In this document: piece by piece, positions 18,075 through 27,063 of the stretch
Position numbering within the stretch: the first letter of the stretch is position 1
Layout of the letters: each line of letters starts with the position of its first letter
Source: Halomonas sp.
GTDB lineage: Bacteria > Pseudomonadota > Gammaproteobacteria > Pseudomonadales > Halomonadaceae
DNA length: 64,000 nt
Direction: 5' to 3'
NCBI RefSeq assembly: GCF_007692655.1
Contig: NZ_REBQ01000109.1
Span: 1 to 64,000, forward strand
Program-made: the position numbers and the translations under genes
The notes under the pieces: model-generated
Seen by the model: only the letters and a program-made list of their open reading frames with translations
The model's database searches: none
What the model was told of the DNA's origin: nothing

Positions 18075-18543
18075 AGGTACTCCTTCTTATGTAGTGGCTA
18101 GCTTAACAGCCATTTGCTTGCGAATATGCCCACACCGTTGAGGCAGGTCAACATGGCAGAGTGCCGCATTCGTCCCATCGTTGTCCCCATGCGTGGCATT
18201 CAAGCGACATCAGCAATACTTTTTAGCGCTTGCCAATGATCCGCCCCACCCGCATCCCAGAGGCGTTCAGTTAATTTTATTAAGCCAAGACAAGTCGGAA
18301 TCAGTTCACTCTTCGCTTTTTTTTTAAATAGATTGGTTGTAATTATGAGCACAGCGACTAACCTATAAGTGTCTTAGCGCAGTGAAGCGCAGGCACACAT
18401 AAATGGCTCACCATAACTGTTTATGTATATTTAGGAATAATAGCAGCGCTGTACTGAACAGCATTTGAAGCAACTGCTATTAATTTGTTTGGGTCAGAAT
18501 CTGGATGCATTCGGCCTTAATGCAAGCGCAAGGAGCAAGTAAA
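18075..18543. other. 469-base intergenic region with structured leader
   Basis: No coding sequence is supported here. It separates the divergent L,D-transpeptidase and PRC-barrel genes. It contains a run of nine T at 18317-18325 and, near the PRC-barrel start, nested inverted repeats: TAATAGCAG (18438-18446) with CTGCTATTA (18474-18482), enclosing GCTGT (18448-18452) with ACAGC (18458-18462). The strand bias and size would allow a long 5' leader or a small RNA. No tRNA or known riboswitch is apparent. Confidence 0.5.
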
Positions 18544-18954
18544 ATGAAAATGATCAAATCAGCAGTGCTAGGTACTCTCATGGTTCCCGCTTTCGTGCTC
18601 GCTGCAGGTACTGCAAGCGCACAAGAAGAAACCATGACCACGGAAGCTACCTACCTGACTACCACGCCTGAAGGCGCCTTCCACTCTGAATCTTTGACAG
18701 GTAACAATGTTAAAAGCTCCGTTGAAGATGATGAAGACATCGGCACCATCAGTGATCTCGTGATTGACGAAGACGGCCAAATCAACGCTGTAGTGATCAG
18801 TGTTGGCGGTTTTCTAGGCATGGGTGATAAAGATGTGGCCATCGAGTGGGATTCACTTGAACTGACAAAAGATGACGATGGCGATGACTACGTCATCCGT
18901 GTTAATGCATCACAAGATGCACTTGAAGAAGCTGAAGAGTACGAGCGCAACTAA
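18544..18954 (+). CDS. Exported PRC-barrel domain protein
   Basis: A 136-residue protein with a signal peptide (residues 1-26, ending ASA) and one PRC-barrel-like domain at about 55-105 (DIGTISDLVIDEDGQINAVV, then GGFLGMGDKDVAIEWDSL). The mature protein is strongly acidic, as expected for a periplasmic protein of a halophile. Such proteins are common in Halomonas and alphaproteobacteria and have no assigned function. The ATG at 18544 follows AAGGAG; 13 in-frame codons upstream would disrupt the signal peptide. A strong terminator follows. Confidence 0.85.
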   Translation: MKMIKSAVLGTLMVPAFVLAAGTASAQEETMTTEATYLTTTPEGAFHSESLTGNNVKSSVEDDEDIGTISDLVIDEDGQINAVVISVGGFLGMGDKDVAIEWDSLELTKDDDGDDYVIRVNASQDALEEAEEYERN

Positions 18955-18975
18955 TCAGTTAACGCTTATACCTTT

Positions 18976-19005
18976 AAAAGCCTTGGCAAATGCCAAGGCT
19001 TTTTT
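18976..19005 (+). terminator. Rho-independent terminator after the PRC-barrel gene
   Basis: AAAAGCCTTGGCA and TGCCAAGGCTTTT form an almost uninterrupted stem, followed directly by a T-run. It lies 22 bases after the PRC-barrel stop codon. Confidence 0.88.
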
Positions 19006-19139
19006 ATTGCGCATAACATAAGTATTCAATACCCCAGCATTCAAGGCATAAACATTCAAGAATTGTAAACGCATAATAAAATGCCGCCACGTTAAGTAAC
19101 GGGGCGGCACCATAACATAGGTTATTAAAAGACCTAAAG

Positions 19140-19562
19140 TTAGCCTTTTAATTTAGCCGTCATACTAATATCAGCATTAAGCACTTTGGAAACAGGGCAA
19201 TTTTCTTTAGCGGTTTCTGCCGCCTCTTGGAAAGCAGCTTCGTCGGCGCCGCTTATCTCAGCCACAACATCCAGGTGAATTTTCGAGATATCGAACCCTG
19301 CATCGCTTTGAGAAAGGGTCACTTTGGCACTGGTTTCAATCGATTCAGCGGTATAGCCTTTCTCGCCCAGAATCATTGAAAGCGCCATTGAGAAACAGCT
19401 GGCGTGTGCTGCGCCGATCAGCTCTTCCGGATTGGTGCCTTTTTCATCTTCAAAGCGTTTGCTGAAAGAATACTTGGCGTCTAATACACCGCTTTCGGTA
19501 GCAACGGTGCCCTTACCATCCTTGAGTCCACCTTCCCAACGTGCGCTAGCTTTACGATCCAT
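19140..19562 (-). CDS. osmC: OsmC-type peroxiredoxin
   Basis: A 140-residue OsmC-family thiol peroxidase that reduces organic hydroperoxides. The two catalytic cysteines are C56 (HASCFSMAL) and C122 (ENCPVSK). The [16 protein letters not shown] segment is typical of OsmC rather than Ohr. AAGGAG precedes the ATG. It is transcribed alone and divergently from the EamA transporter. A second family member, Ohr, is encoded at 27064. Confidence 0.92.
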   Translation of the reverse strand: MDRKASARWEGGLKDGKGTVATESGVLDAKYSFSKRFEDEKGTNPEELIGAAHASCFSMALSMILGEKGYTAESIETSAKVTLSQSDAGFDISKIHLDVVAEISGADEAAFQEAAETAKENCPVSKVLNADISMTAKLKG

Positions 19563-19751
19563 GAACTACTCCTTGTACGTAGCCAATATGCATAGACATT
19601 GGGCCTAACGGCGGTTGCCATCACGACCACCTAACCAGAGTAGCTGATTTTTTGTCGTTTTGCCGTGTCATGATCTGGCTTACTTCCAAACCCTCTAAAT
19701 CAGTCGTAAGCTAGCTAATCGAATCGCTTACAAAAAAACTAAGGACACGCC

Positions 19752-20657
19752 ATGTCATCGTCTGATGCCCTGCGCTTGATAATGCTTTCGTCGCTGTGGG
19801 GACTGTCGTTTATCTTTATGCGCGTGGCCGCGCCTGAGTTTGGCGCGGTGCCACTGGTGCTGGTACGTATGGGGATCGGGGCGCTGCTGCTAATGCCGCT
19901 GCTAATCAGCCTGCATTACCTGCGGCTTATCTGGGAGCATAAGGGCCCGCTATTGTTGTTAGGCATCGTCAGCCATGTCCTGCCATTTTCGTTATTGGCA
20001 CTAGCCACGACGCGCCTGGAAGCAGGCTTTACATCATTGATAAATGCCACCACACCTATTTTCACTGCGCTGATGGGGGCGCTGTTTTTCGCCACTGCTA
20101 TACAGCGCCAACAATATCTAGGCCTCGCCTTAGCACTGCTGGGGGTTTATGTACTCTCTTCCGATAGATTGGATTTTGCTGTGGGTGGCGATGGCTGGTT
20201 TATATTGGCCGCGCTGGGGGCTACATTTTGCTATGGCATCGCAGGTAACTACTCCAAAACGCGCCTAGGTCACCTCCCCACACGTGTTTTAGCAGCGGGC
20301 AGCAGCTCAATGTCGGCGCTAGTACTACTGATTCCCGGCATTTTGCTATGGCCCAGCGACCCTATTAGCCCGCTGGCATGGGGCAATGCATTGGCACTGG
20401 CCGCGCTCAGCACCACGCTGGCGTTTTTACTCTATTTTGGCTTGCTCGCCAGCGCAGGCGCTACGGCCACCTCAACAGTGACTTTCTTAGTCCCCGTCAG
20501 TGCATTGATTTGGGGCTTCCTGCTGCTAGGCGAGACATTGAATATCCAGATTATCGCCGGGATGGTGATTACCTTAATCGGTACGGCCATTGCCACAAAA
20601 CTACTGAGTATTAAGCGCCGTGAGAAACTGCCGCCAGCGTATCCCCCACACGAATAA
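19752..20657 (+). CDS. EamA-family (DMT superfamily) transporter
   Basis: A 301-residue protein with ten predicted transmembrane helices and two EamA repeats (about residues 8-135 and 147-285), the pattern of drug/metabolite exporters such as RhaT/YdcZ/RarD relatives. Conserved LSSLWGLSFIFMRVA at the start and PVSALIWGFLLLGE in the second repeat support the call. The substrate is unknown. ACTAAGGA precedes the ATG. Its last 47 bases overlap the 3' end of the convergent MOSC gene. Confidence 0.9.
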   Translation: MSSSDALRLIMLSSLWGLSFIFMRVAAPEFGAVPLVLVRMGIGALLLMPLLISLHYLRLIWEHKGPLLLLGIVSHVLPFSLLALATTRLEAGFTSLINATTPIFTALMGALFFATAIQRQQYLGLALALLGVYVLSSDRLDFAVGGDGWFILAALGATFCYGIAGNYSKTRLGHLPTRVLAAGSSSMSALVLLIPGILLWPSDPISPLAWGNALALAALSTTLAFLLYFGLLASAGATATSTVTFLVPVSALIWGFLLLGETLNIQIIAGMVITLIGTAIATKLLSIKRREKLPPAYPPHE

Positions 20658-21459
20658 CGCCGCCAGCACCATCAAGCAGCGTGGCATTTTGGCCAAAAAA
20701 AGCGCCTTTCAAGGTGGGCTGAGTATTCAACGCAATCAAGGTTTTAAGTGGTTCAGCAGGATTGGGGACCCCTGCAGTGTGTTGATCAATCGTCGTGATT
20801 TGGCAACGTTTGCAGGGCTTCCGCAACGCTAATGTAAAGGCACCGTCCTGCTCAGCAAGCGTTGCCCAGCGGTCTTCCGCCCAGGCCTCGTCACTCTCAA
20901 TAACGATATTGGGGCGAAAGCGGTTCATCGGCACGGGTGACTGGCCGCCTGCGACGAGCGCTTGATTAAGCGCATCTAAAGAGCCCGTGGTGGTAACCAA
21001 AAATGGGTAGCCATCGCTAAAGTAAGTGTGCGCCGCGCCACCATCGAGAAAGTCTTCTTCCACGGCACGCGTGAACTCAGTGGCAAAACGTACCAAACCA
21101 AGCCCTTGCGCTTGCTCACCCAGCGCAGCCACCAGCCAACGCGAAACCTCTTCGCTTTCTGGCAGCGCTTTGCAGTGGTCTTTCCATACATTTACCAAAC
21201 GCAAATTACCCTCAGGCTCGGTCAATGGAATGGCCAGGGGCTCGACGTTAGCGTGCGAAAGCAGCAAATGCTCGTTGGTCAGCTCGACTTCAATGGTGGC
21301 CAGCGCTGGCAACTGACGCTGGGTAACGAAGCGCTGGTGAGCATCCACCAGCATCCAGCGCCGATCCCAGGCAAGCCCGTGTTCCTCCAGCACACTCTGA
21401 TTGACACTAATGCCTTTTAACGACTTTACGGGGTAGATGTTGAGCTGAGTGATCTTCAC
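20611..21459 (-). CDS. MOSC domain protein (YcbX-like)
   Basis: A 282-residue protein with an N-terminal MOSC beta-barrel domain (LNIYPVKSLKGISV) and a C-terminal MOSC domain whose conserved cysteine lies in RKPCKRCQITTID. YcbX-like MOSC proteins bind molybdenum cofactor and take part in N-hydroxylated base-analogue detoxification. It starts with GTG after GAGG. The final 47 bases lie antisense to the EamA gene, so the two genes share their 3' ends. Confidence 0.9.
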   Translation of the reverse strand: MKITQLNIYPVKSLKGISVNQSVLEEHGLAWDRRWMLVDAHQRFVTQRQLPALATIEVELTNEHLLLSHANVEPLAIPLTEPEGNLRLVNVWKDHCKALPESEEVSRWLVAALGEQAQGLGLVRFATEFTRAVEEDFLDGGAAHTYFSDGYPFLVTTTGSLDALNQALVAGGQSPVPMNRFRPNIVIESDEAWAEDRWATLAEQDGAFTLALRKPCKRCQITTIDQHTAGVPNPAEPLKTLIALNTQPTLKGAFFGQNATLLDGAGGVIRVGDTLAAVSHGA

Positions 21460-21525
21460 AGCGACCTCACGACGGGTGAAAAACCCTACTTTAGCTAGTC
21501 GGAAGAGTAACGGCTACTCTGCCAC

Positions 21526-22533
21526 TTAAACGCGTGACAGCGTCATCCCCGGTTCGATACGGTAACCCAAATCCACCACGCTTTGGCTAAGGGGCTCGCC
21601 ACGAATACGCGCTAACAATTCACTCGCGGCAGCCTCACCAATTGCTTGACGTGGAGTAATAACGCTGGCGAGTCTGGGTGTCATCACTTGACCTACATCA
21701 TGGCCGTGAAAACCCGCAAGTGCCATGCGTCCGGGAACGTCAATGCCTTGCCGCTGGCACTCAAAAAAAGCCCCGACGGCGACATCGTCATTGGTACAAA
21801 ACACACCATCTGCTGCTGGGTAATCGGCGATAACCTGTTTCAGCAGTGCTGCCCCAACACTGTAAGAGGAGCGCTGGGTACTTTGCAGCGTGACGGGGGG
21901 CAAGCCATGTGCTTCCATGGCTTGACGGTACCCCTTTTCCCGTTGCCGCGTACGCTCATCCAGGCGTACCGCCAGGTAAATCACTTGGCGCCGCCCACGA
22001 CGGATCATCTCATTGACCATGTCATAAGCGGCTTGAACATTATCGTAACCCACTGCCTGTTGCAGTGGCGGCCGATGGGTGTCCATGATTTCTACAATCG
22101 GAATACCGGCAGTTTCCAACATGCGCAGGCTTCGGCCAGTGTGCTCTCGGTCAGAAAGAATCACGCCGTCGACGTTATAAGAGAGCAGTGACGCCAAACT
22201 CCGCTCTTCAAGCTCTGGGCTATAGCCGTAGTGCGAAAGCATCAGGTGATAACCCGCCGGCTCCGTTAGCGTCTCTATCCCCACAATCACATCAGCAAAT
22301 ACTTGGTTAGTTAGTGACGGCACCAACACCCCAATAGAATGGCTGGTCGCTCGAGAGAGCAAATCCGGTGCGCGATTAGGTATATAACCAACCTGCTCCG
22401 CCGTTGAGAAAATCCTTTCACGAAGACCTTCCGAGACTGTTTCAGGATCACGCAAGCAGCGGCTAACCGTCATTTTTGTAGCCCCTACGCGATCAGCGAT
22501 ATCTTGTAACGTCGGGCGTTTTTTTTTCAACAA
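21526..22533 (-). CDS. gntR: LacI-family gluconate repressor
   Basis: A 335-residue LacI/GalR regulator. The DNA-binding domain (TLQDIADRVGATKMTVSRCLRDP) is at residues 8-30, followed by the hinge and a periplasmic-binding-protein-like sensor domain. Sequence character and adjacency to gluconokinase identify it as GntR. It would repress gluconate uptake and phosphorylation genes until gluconate binds. The likely start is TTG at 22533, with AAGG upstream. A GntR-type palindrome occurs upstream of the TRAP transporter at 26295-26308. Confidence 0.9.
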   Translation of the reverse strand: MLKKKRPTLQDIADRVGATKMTVSRCLRDPETVSEGLRERIFSTAEQVGYIPNRAPDLLSRATSHSIGVLVPSLTNQVFADVIVGIETLTEPAGYHLMLSHYGYSPELEERSLASLLSYNVDGVILSDREHTGRSLRMLETAGIPIVEIMDTHRPPLQQAVGYDNVQAAYDMVNEMIRRGRRQVIYLAVRLDERTRQREKGYRQAMEAHGLPPVTLQSTQRSSYSVGAALLKQVIADYPAADGVFCTNDDVAVGAFFECQRQGIDVPGRMALAGFHGHDVGQVMTPRLASVITPRQAIGEAAASELLARIRGEPLSQSVVDLGYRIEPGMTLSRV

Positions 22534-22596
22534 CGTACTGCCTTTTACAAGGAGTGAACCCTAGAACTTACCTTAGCCAGTGGCGGGCCTCAATGG

Positions 22597-23136
22597 CTAC
22601 CCTTCCTTTGAAATTAATGAAGAAGTGACCGGCAGTGTGGTAACAAATTGACGCACGAGCTGCTTGGGGGGCAAGGTAATGGCGGCATGAAAGGCTTCAT
22701 CTGGATGAGGAGGCTCCAAATCAGCTAGCTGACTGGCCAGCATGGTATCCCCCTTAAAAAAATGGCCTGAACGGGTCTCTAAACGTTGCAGCAGCAGCTC
22801 ACGACTGCCATGTAAGTAGAGTATGCGTAGCGCTGGGTCTCCTTCACGCAGCCGCTCACGGTAGCGTTTTTTCAACCCTGAACAGGCGATCACCAGCGAA
22901 GCATCGCGGGCGCGATACTCAGCCAACAAGCTTGCTAACGTATCCAGCCATTCGCTGCGGTCCTCATCGTTAAGCGGTTCTCCGTTAGCCATTTTGGCCA
23001 CGTTAGCAGGCGAATGATGGTCATCACCGTCGATAAAGGTGGTTGCTCCTAGTGTGACGGCAAGCTGACGACCAATGTGCGATTTCCCAGATCCAGATAC
23101 ACCCATCACCAAAATACGATATGAGGGAGACTTCAC
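22597..23136 (-). CDS. gntK: Gluconokinase
   Basis: A 179-residue GntK/IdnK-type gluconate kinase producing 6-phosphogluconate. The P-loop GVSGSGKS is near residues 12-19, followed by FIDGDDHHSPANVAKM, which is diagnostic for the family, and CSGLKKRYRERLR. The GTG at 23136 lies 6 bases after GGAGAG and gives the normal length. The longer frame would run into the TRAP gene. It is the last enzyme gene of the module, 13 bases after dctM. Confidence 0.94.
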   Translation of the reverse strand: MKSPSYRILVMGVSGSGKSHIGRQLAVTLGATTFIDGDDHHSPANVAKMANGEPLNDEDRSEWLDTLASLLAEYRARDASLVIACSGLKKRYRERLREGDPALRILYLHGSRELLLQRLETRSGHFFKGDTMLASQLADLEPPHPDEAFHAAITLPPKQLVRQFVTTLPVTSSLISKEG

Positions 23137-23149
23137 AGCAGCTCTCCTG

Positions 23150-24430
23150 TTAGTTTCCGCGCACGGCGGTAAGATCAGGCAGCCAAGTGACAATGCCTGG
23201 AAAGGCAATCAGGATAACTAACACCACCAAAAGCGCCACATAATAAGGCAACATAGCCTTGACCAGCGACTCCATGGAGACTTTGCCCACACCGCAACCA
23301 ACGTATAGACAGGTGCCTACCGGTGGGGTTAATAATCCGATGCCTAAAATGAATGCCATCATTACACCAAAATAGGCCGCGTCTACACCCACTGATGTGA
23401 CAATAGGTGCCAGCATAGGGGCCATGATCACCATGGCAGGGGTTAAATCCATCACGAAGCCCACGAGTAGCAGTAGGCACGCCACGATCAGTAGCAGCAG
23501 AAATGGCTCTTGTGTAATTGCCTGCACCTGTCTGACTAAGGTTTGCGGCACCATATTAATCGTTAAGAACCAAGCAATGACCGTCGCAAATGCCAGCAGC
23601 ATCATCACCATACCGGTCAACCGCGCGGTGCGGATGAGCATGCCGCCCAACTCTTTGAGTTTGAATTCACGATAAACGACAAGAGAGATGGCAAGCGAGT
23701 AGAGGAGCGCAGCCACAGCGGCTTCCGTAGCGGTAAACACACCGCCAATAATGCCGCCAATGACGATTACCGGCAGCACCAGCGCTAGCCAAGCATCTTT
23801 AAAGGCTCTCCAAAGGCGCTCCCAGCTGAACTGGCGCACGCCGCCACCCTGCTTACTGGCTAGAATGTAAGTGGTCACCATCAGCGCGAAGCCGATCAAC
23901 AAGCCTGGAACGATACCGGCGATAAACAGGCGACTAATCGATGTTTCAGTCACAATGCCGTAAAGAATCAGCGGAATCGATGGCGGGATAATGATCCCGA
24001 TCACCGATGAAACGGTATTAATGGCGGTGGCGTTAGCGGCGGTATACCCCTGCTGCTTCATGGAAGGAATCATCATCGCACCGGTAGCCGCCGTATCAGC
24101 GACAGCGGAACCACTAATGCCACCGAAGAACATGGAGCCGGTAATCGCTACCTGCCCCAACCCGCCGCGCATAAAGCCAACCAGGGCGCCGGCCAGCTCC
24201 ATCAAGCGGCGGGCAATGCCACCGTTGCTCATCACTTCGCCAACCAAAATAAAGAACGGAATTGCTAACAGAGGGAAACTGTTCACTCCGCGGATAGACT
24301 GTTCAATCATAATCGACAGCGGTATATCAGAGAGCACTGCCATTACCAGCGCTGCCACGCCTAGGCCAAAAGCAATGGGCAGCCCAATCACAATGGAGGC
24401 CAACAAAATAGCCAGAAAAATCCATAGCAT
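23150..24430 (-). CDS. TRAP transporter large permease (DctM type), gluconate-associated
   Basis: A 426-residue DctM-type large membrane subunit with about 12 hydrophobic segments. Family features include PLLAIPFFILVGEVM, GGISGSAVADTAATGAMMIP and the C-terminal LTPPVGTCLYVGC. It forms the sodium-driven transport channel with the small subunit encoded immediately upstream (2-base gap). Clustering with gntR and gluconokinase points to gluconate or a related sugar acid as substrate. Confidence 0.93.
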   Translation of the reverse strand: MLWIFLAILLASIVIGLPIAFGLGVAALVMAVLSDIPLSIMIEQSIRGVNSFPLLAIPFFILVGEVMSNGGIARRLMELAGALVGFMRGGLGQVAITGSMFFGGISGSAVADTAATGAMMIPSMKQQGYTAANATAINTVSSVIGIIIPPSIPLILYGIVTETSISRLFIAGIVPGLLIGFALMVTTYILASKQGGGVRQFSWERLWRAFKDAWLALVLPVIVIGGIIGGVFTATEAAVAALLYSLAISLVVYREFKLKELGGMLIRTARLTGMVMMLLAFATVIAWFLTINMVPQTLVRQVQAITQEPFLLLLIVACLLLLVGFVMDLTPAMVIMAPMLAPIVTSVGVDAAYFGVMMAFILGIGLLTPPVGTCLYVGCGVGKVSMESLVKAMLPYYVALLVVLVILIAFPGIVTWLPDLTAVRGN

Positions 24431-24432
24431 GT

Positions 24433-25044
24433 TTAGCGCTCCTGCTCAGGTTGACGAATGACATTCAGGCTGACCCACATCCGCCAAAGCGATACCGCTG
24501 CAATAAACGTAACGCAGAGCACCAAAGAGAGGCTCAACACGCTCAAAGGGATTCCCATAATGGCTGAACGCCCGCTAGACCGCGTCAATACTTGATAGCC
24601 ACCCCATATCATCACACTCATCAAAATGGTGATGATCAGATGCTGCAGTAGATAAAGCATATGCGCCACGCGAAGCGGCAAGCGTCGTACCAAGGCATCG
24701 ACAGCGATGTGCTCATAGCGTGAAAAAGCCGCCGCCGCACCGATAAATACCAGCCATATAAATAGCATGCGCGCCAGCTCATCGGCCCATGGCAGCGAAT
24801 AATTAAACAACGAGCGACCCACCACATTGCAGGAAACCGACACGATCAGAGCGACCAAAATCGCACCGATAAGATACTCCATCCCTAAGGTAAGCCAGCG
24901 GAACACTACAGGGCCCTGTCGAGTATCAGTATCGATTTCCAATAATTTGCGGTTGGGGTCATCAAGATACACCGACGGATCTTCAAGCGGTGTAGATGCA
25001 TTAGCGGGCATCGGTGTATTAGGAGGCATCGCGGAGAGGGACAT
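24433..25044 (-). CDS. TRAP transporter small permease (DctQ type)
   Basis: A 203-residue DctQ-type subunit with four transmembrane helices between about residues 50 and 195 and the typical LPWADELARMLFIWLVFIGAA segment. An unusually long cytoplasmic N-terminus of about 45 polar residues precedes the first helix. GGAG precedes the ATG. It lies between the binding protein and the large permease in one operon. Confidence 0.91.
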   Translation of the reverse strand: MSLSAMPPNTPMPANASTPLEDPSVYLDDPNRKLLEIDTDTRQGPVVFRWLTLGMEYLIGAILVALIVSVSCNVVGRSLFNYSLPWADELARMLFIWLVFIGAAAAFSRYEHIAVDALVRRLPLRVAHMLYLLQHLIITILMSVMIWGGYQVLTRSSGRSAIMGIPLSVLSLSLVLCVTFIAAVSLWRMWVSLNVIRQPEQER

Positions 25045-25114
25045 AGGAACTCCAAAGGCACTGGTACGTCGGGCAGGCGCTTAGGCCTGCCCGATATCGC
25101 GCTAACCGTGTGGT

Positions 25115-26188
25115 TTAGTTGCTGCTGTCTTCAACAATTTGCTGAATATCAGAGATCAGTTCCTCACCAATACGCGGCGCCCACTCTGTATAAACTGGCT
25201 GCACGGCCTCTTGGAAAGCAGCCAACTGCTCATCGTCCAGGCGGGTAATTTGCATACCTCGCTCTTCCAACTGGTCGCGGGACCAGTCATCGTATTCGGC
25301 GGAGAGCTGAATTTCATACGCCGCTGACTGACGCGCCGCTTCCAACACCAACTCTTGGTACTCAGGCGCCATACGATCCCAGGTGCGCTCAGAAAGCATC
25401 ATAATAAACGGCGTATAGACATGGCGAGTCTCTGTACCGTAATCCTGCACCTCATGGAAGTTAGAGGTCAGGATAGTGCTCCAGGGATTTTCCTGGCCGT
25501 CGACAACGCCCTGCTCCATCGCAGAGAACAGCTCTCCAAAGGCCATCGGTGTTGGGTTGGCGCCGAGCGCTTGCCAAATCGCCAGATGCACTGGGTTTTC
25601 CATGGTACGCACGCTCAAGCCGCGCACATCCAAACCAGCCACATCTTCTGGTGTTTCCACCGGACGAGCACTGTTAGAAAGCTGGCGGTAGCCATTCTCT
25701 GAGAAGGCGAGCGCCTTCAGACCAGTGCCTTCAAACGCATCCAGCATGCCTTGAGCGACATCACTCTGCATGACCGCCACCGCGGCTTCACGACTCGGAA
25801 GAAGAAACGGCAGGTCAAAGACAGCCAGTGCTTGAACATAGCCAGTGGTAGCGGAGCTGGACGGGTAGGTCATATCCAATGTTCCGGTTTGCAGCATTTC
25901 TAACATCTGCACGTCATCCCCCAACTGGCTGTTGGGGAAAACGTTAAGCGTAATACGACCTTCAGTGCGCTGCTCTAGAATCTCTCCAAAGTATTGGCTT
26001 GAGAGGTACTGGGGTGAACTTTTCGCCAAGCCAATGCCCATCCGCAGTCTGTGACTGCCATGATCCCCCACTGTCTCCCCTTCTATGACAGGCGGATCAG
26101 ATAATTCTGGGCTTTGAGCATGGGCCACTCCAAATGTCAGGGTGGTTGCGCCAATTAATGTGAGGGCGTTGCGCCAAATTGTTGTCAT
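25115..26188 (-). CDS. TRAP transporter substrate-binding protein (DctP type)
   Basis: A 357-residue periplasmic DctP/YiaO-type binding protein. The signal peptide occupies residues 1-24 (ending VAHA). The family's arginine and Asn-Pro motif is seen in DVRGLSVRTMENPVHLAIWQALGANPTPMAF, and GQENPWSTI follows. GGAGATAACGTT precedes the ATG. It is the first gene of the TRAP/gluconokinase operon. Gluconate is the inferred ligand from the neighbouring regulator and kinase. Confidence 0.92.
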   Translation of the reverse strand: MTTIWRNALTLIGATTLTFGVAHAQSPELSDPPVIEGETVGDHGSHRLRMGIGLAKSSPQYLSSQYFGEILEQRTEGRITLNVFPNSQLGDDVQMLEMLQTGTLDMTYPSSSATTGYVQALAVFDLPFLLPSREAAVAVMQSDVAQGMLDAFEGTGLKALAFSENGYRQLSNSARPVETPEDVAGLDVRGLSVRTMENPVHLAIWQALGANPTPMAFGELFSAMEQGVVDGQENPWSTILTSNFHEVQDYGTETRHVYTPFIMMLSERTWDRMAPEYQELVLEAARQSAAYEIQLSAEYDDWSRDQLEERGMQITRLDDEQLAAFQEAVQPVYTEWAPRIGEELISDIQQIVEDSSN

Positions 26189-26259
26189 AACGTTATCTCC
26201 AACTTCTCATTGTTGTTAAGGGTGGTGGCGTGGTGATAGCAATCGGGCCGACTTAACCA

Positions 26260-26292
26260 GTTAGCGTCGCGATGTATTTTGGTTAACGTCGC
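26260..26292. repeat. Two direct repeats in the dctP promoter region
   Basis: GTTAGCGTCGC (26260-26270) and GTTAACGTCGC (26282-26292) differ at one base and start 22 bases apart, which is two helical turns. They lie just downstream (toward dctP) of the GntR-like palindrome. They may bind a second regulator or RNA polymerase-associated factor. Confidence 0.4.
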
Positions 26293-26294
26293 AT

Positions 26295-26308
26295 TGTTAC
26301 CGGTAACA
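26295..26308. promoter_or_regulatory. GntR-type operator
   Basis: TGTTACCGGTAACA is a perfect 14-bp palindrome 107 bases upstream of the dctP start. It matches the core of the GntR operator known from E. coli (ATGTTA-N4-TAACAT). With a gntR homologue in the same locus, it is a strong candidate for gluconate-responsive control of the TRAP operon. Confidence 0.75.
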
Positions 26309-26498
26309 TTGAATAGCGTGAAGGCTAGCTACCTGCATTGAGCGTGTCAAAACAAAACTGCCAATTTACGACCAACGTCTAGGCTGAAGCCTATTGCAGC
26401 AACCTGCTAGCAAGGGGGCTCACGTTGAAACGCCAATAGGCCCTAGTCACTGGCGCACCATCACGCTACATTACACTACGTATTTCGAATCGGAACTC
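26309..26498. other. Divergent promoter region between dctP and ohrR
   Basis: No coding sequence is supported between the GntR-like operator and the chosen ohrR start. A short hairpin TAGGCT-GA-AGCCTA lies at 26380-26393. The region should hold the ohrR promoter, but no convincing -35/-10 pair can be named. Confidence 0.4.
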
Positions 26499-26948
26499 AT
26501 GCTTGTGCAACCATCTTGTAGCGAATTAGAGCTCGATCATCAGCTGTGCTTTGCGCTCTATTCAACATCATTAATGATGACCAAGGTTTACAAACCGCTG
26601 CTCAAAGAGCTGGGGCTTACTTACCCGCAATATCTTGCCATGCTCGTACTATGGCAATGCGATGGCATCACTGTGGGCACAATGAGTAAGCGCCTACTAA
26701 CTGACCCGGGCTCACTTACCCCGTTGTTAAAACGGCTTGAGGCAGAGCGGCTGCTGAACCGTAAACGCAGTCATCAGGATGAACGCGTGGTAGAGCTTTA
26801 TCTCACCGATAAAGGCAGGGCCCTGCGCGAAGAAGCTTGTCGTATTCCCAGCTGCGTGGTGCATGCTAGCGAGCAGTCAGTAGAGGCGCTGACCCAGTTG
26901 AAAGATGATCTGGTGCGTTTACGCGAAAGTTTGCAAAAAAACCAATAG
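26499..26948 (+). CDS. ohrR: MarR-family organic hydroperoxide sensor OhrR
   Basis: A 149-residue MarR-family repressor. The N-terminal LDHQLCFALYSTS contains the peroxide-sensing C17. Additional C114 and C119 in the C-terminal helices suggest the two-cysteine type of OhrR, in which a disulfide forms on oxidation. The wing region HQDERVVELYLT is conserved. The ATG at 26499 gives normal family length; 35 in-frame codons upstream show no homology. It lies just upstream of ohr on the same strand. Confidence 0.9.
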   Translation: MLVQPSCSELELDHQLCFALYSTSLMMTKVYKPLLKELGLTYPQYLAMLVLWQCDGITVGTMSKRLLTDPGSLTPLLKRLEAERLLNRKRSHQDERVVELYLTDKGRALREEACRIPSCVVHASEQSVEALTQLKDDLVRLRESLQKNQ

Positions 26949-26991
26949 CCTTTCAGCTATCACTGGAAGCCATTTTTATTTGTTATTTATA

Positions 26992-27001
26992 TTGCGCGCA
27001 A
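26992..27001. promoter_or_regulatory. Candidate OhrR operator
   Basis: TTGCGCGCAA is a perfect 10-bp palindrome inside an AT-rich stretch (TTTATATTGCGCGCAAAATA), between ohrR and ohr and 63 bases before the ohr start. Position and symmetry fit a repressor site over the ohr promoter. Confidence 0.5.
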
Positions 27002-27063
27002 AATAAAGCTGCGCTAATTTAAAGCTTGGTTTCTTCATTATTATCGCTGACAGGAGATTTAGC

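Noticed and set aside
18317-18325. Run of nine T as a terminator for the L,D-transpeptidase
   Set aside because: That gene is transcribed away from this point and no GC-rich stem precedes the run on the plus strand.
21646-22191. Plus-strand frame of 181 codons antisense to gntR
   Set aside because: No homology or start signal; the minus strand encodes a complete LacI-family protein.
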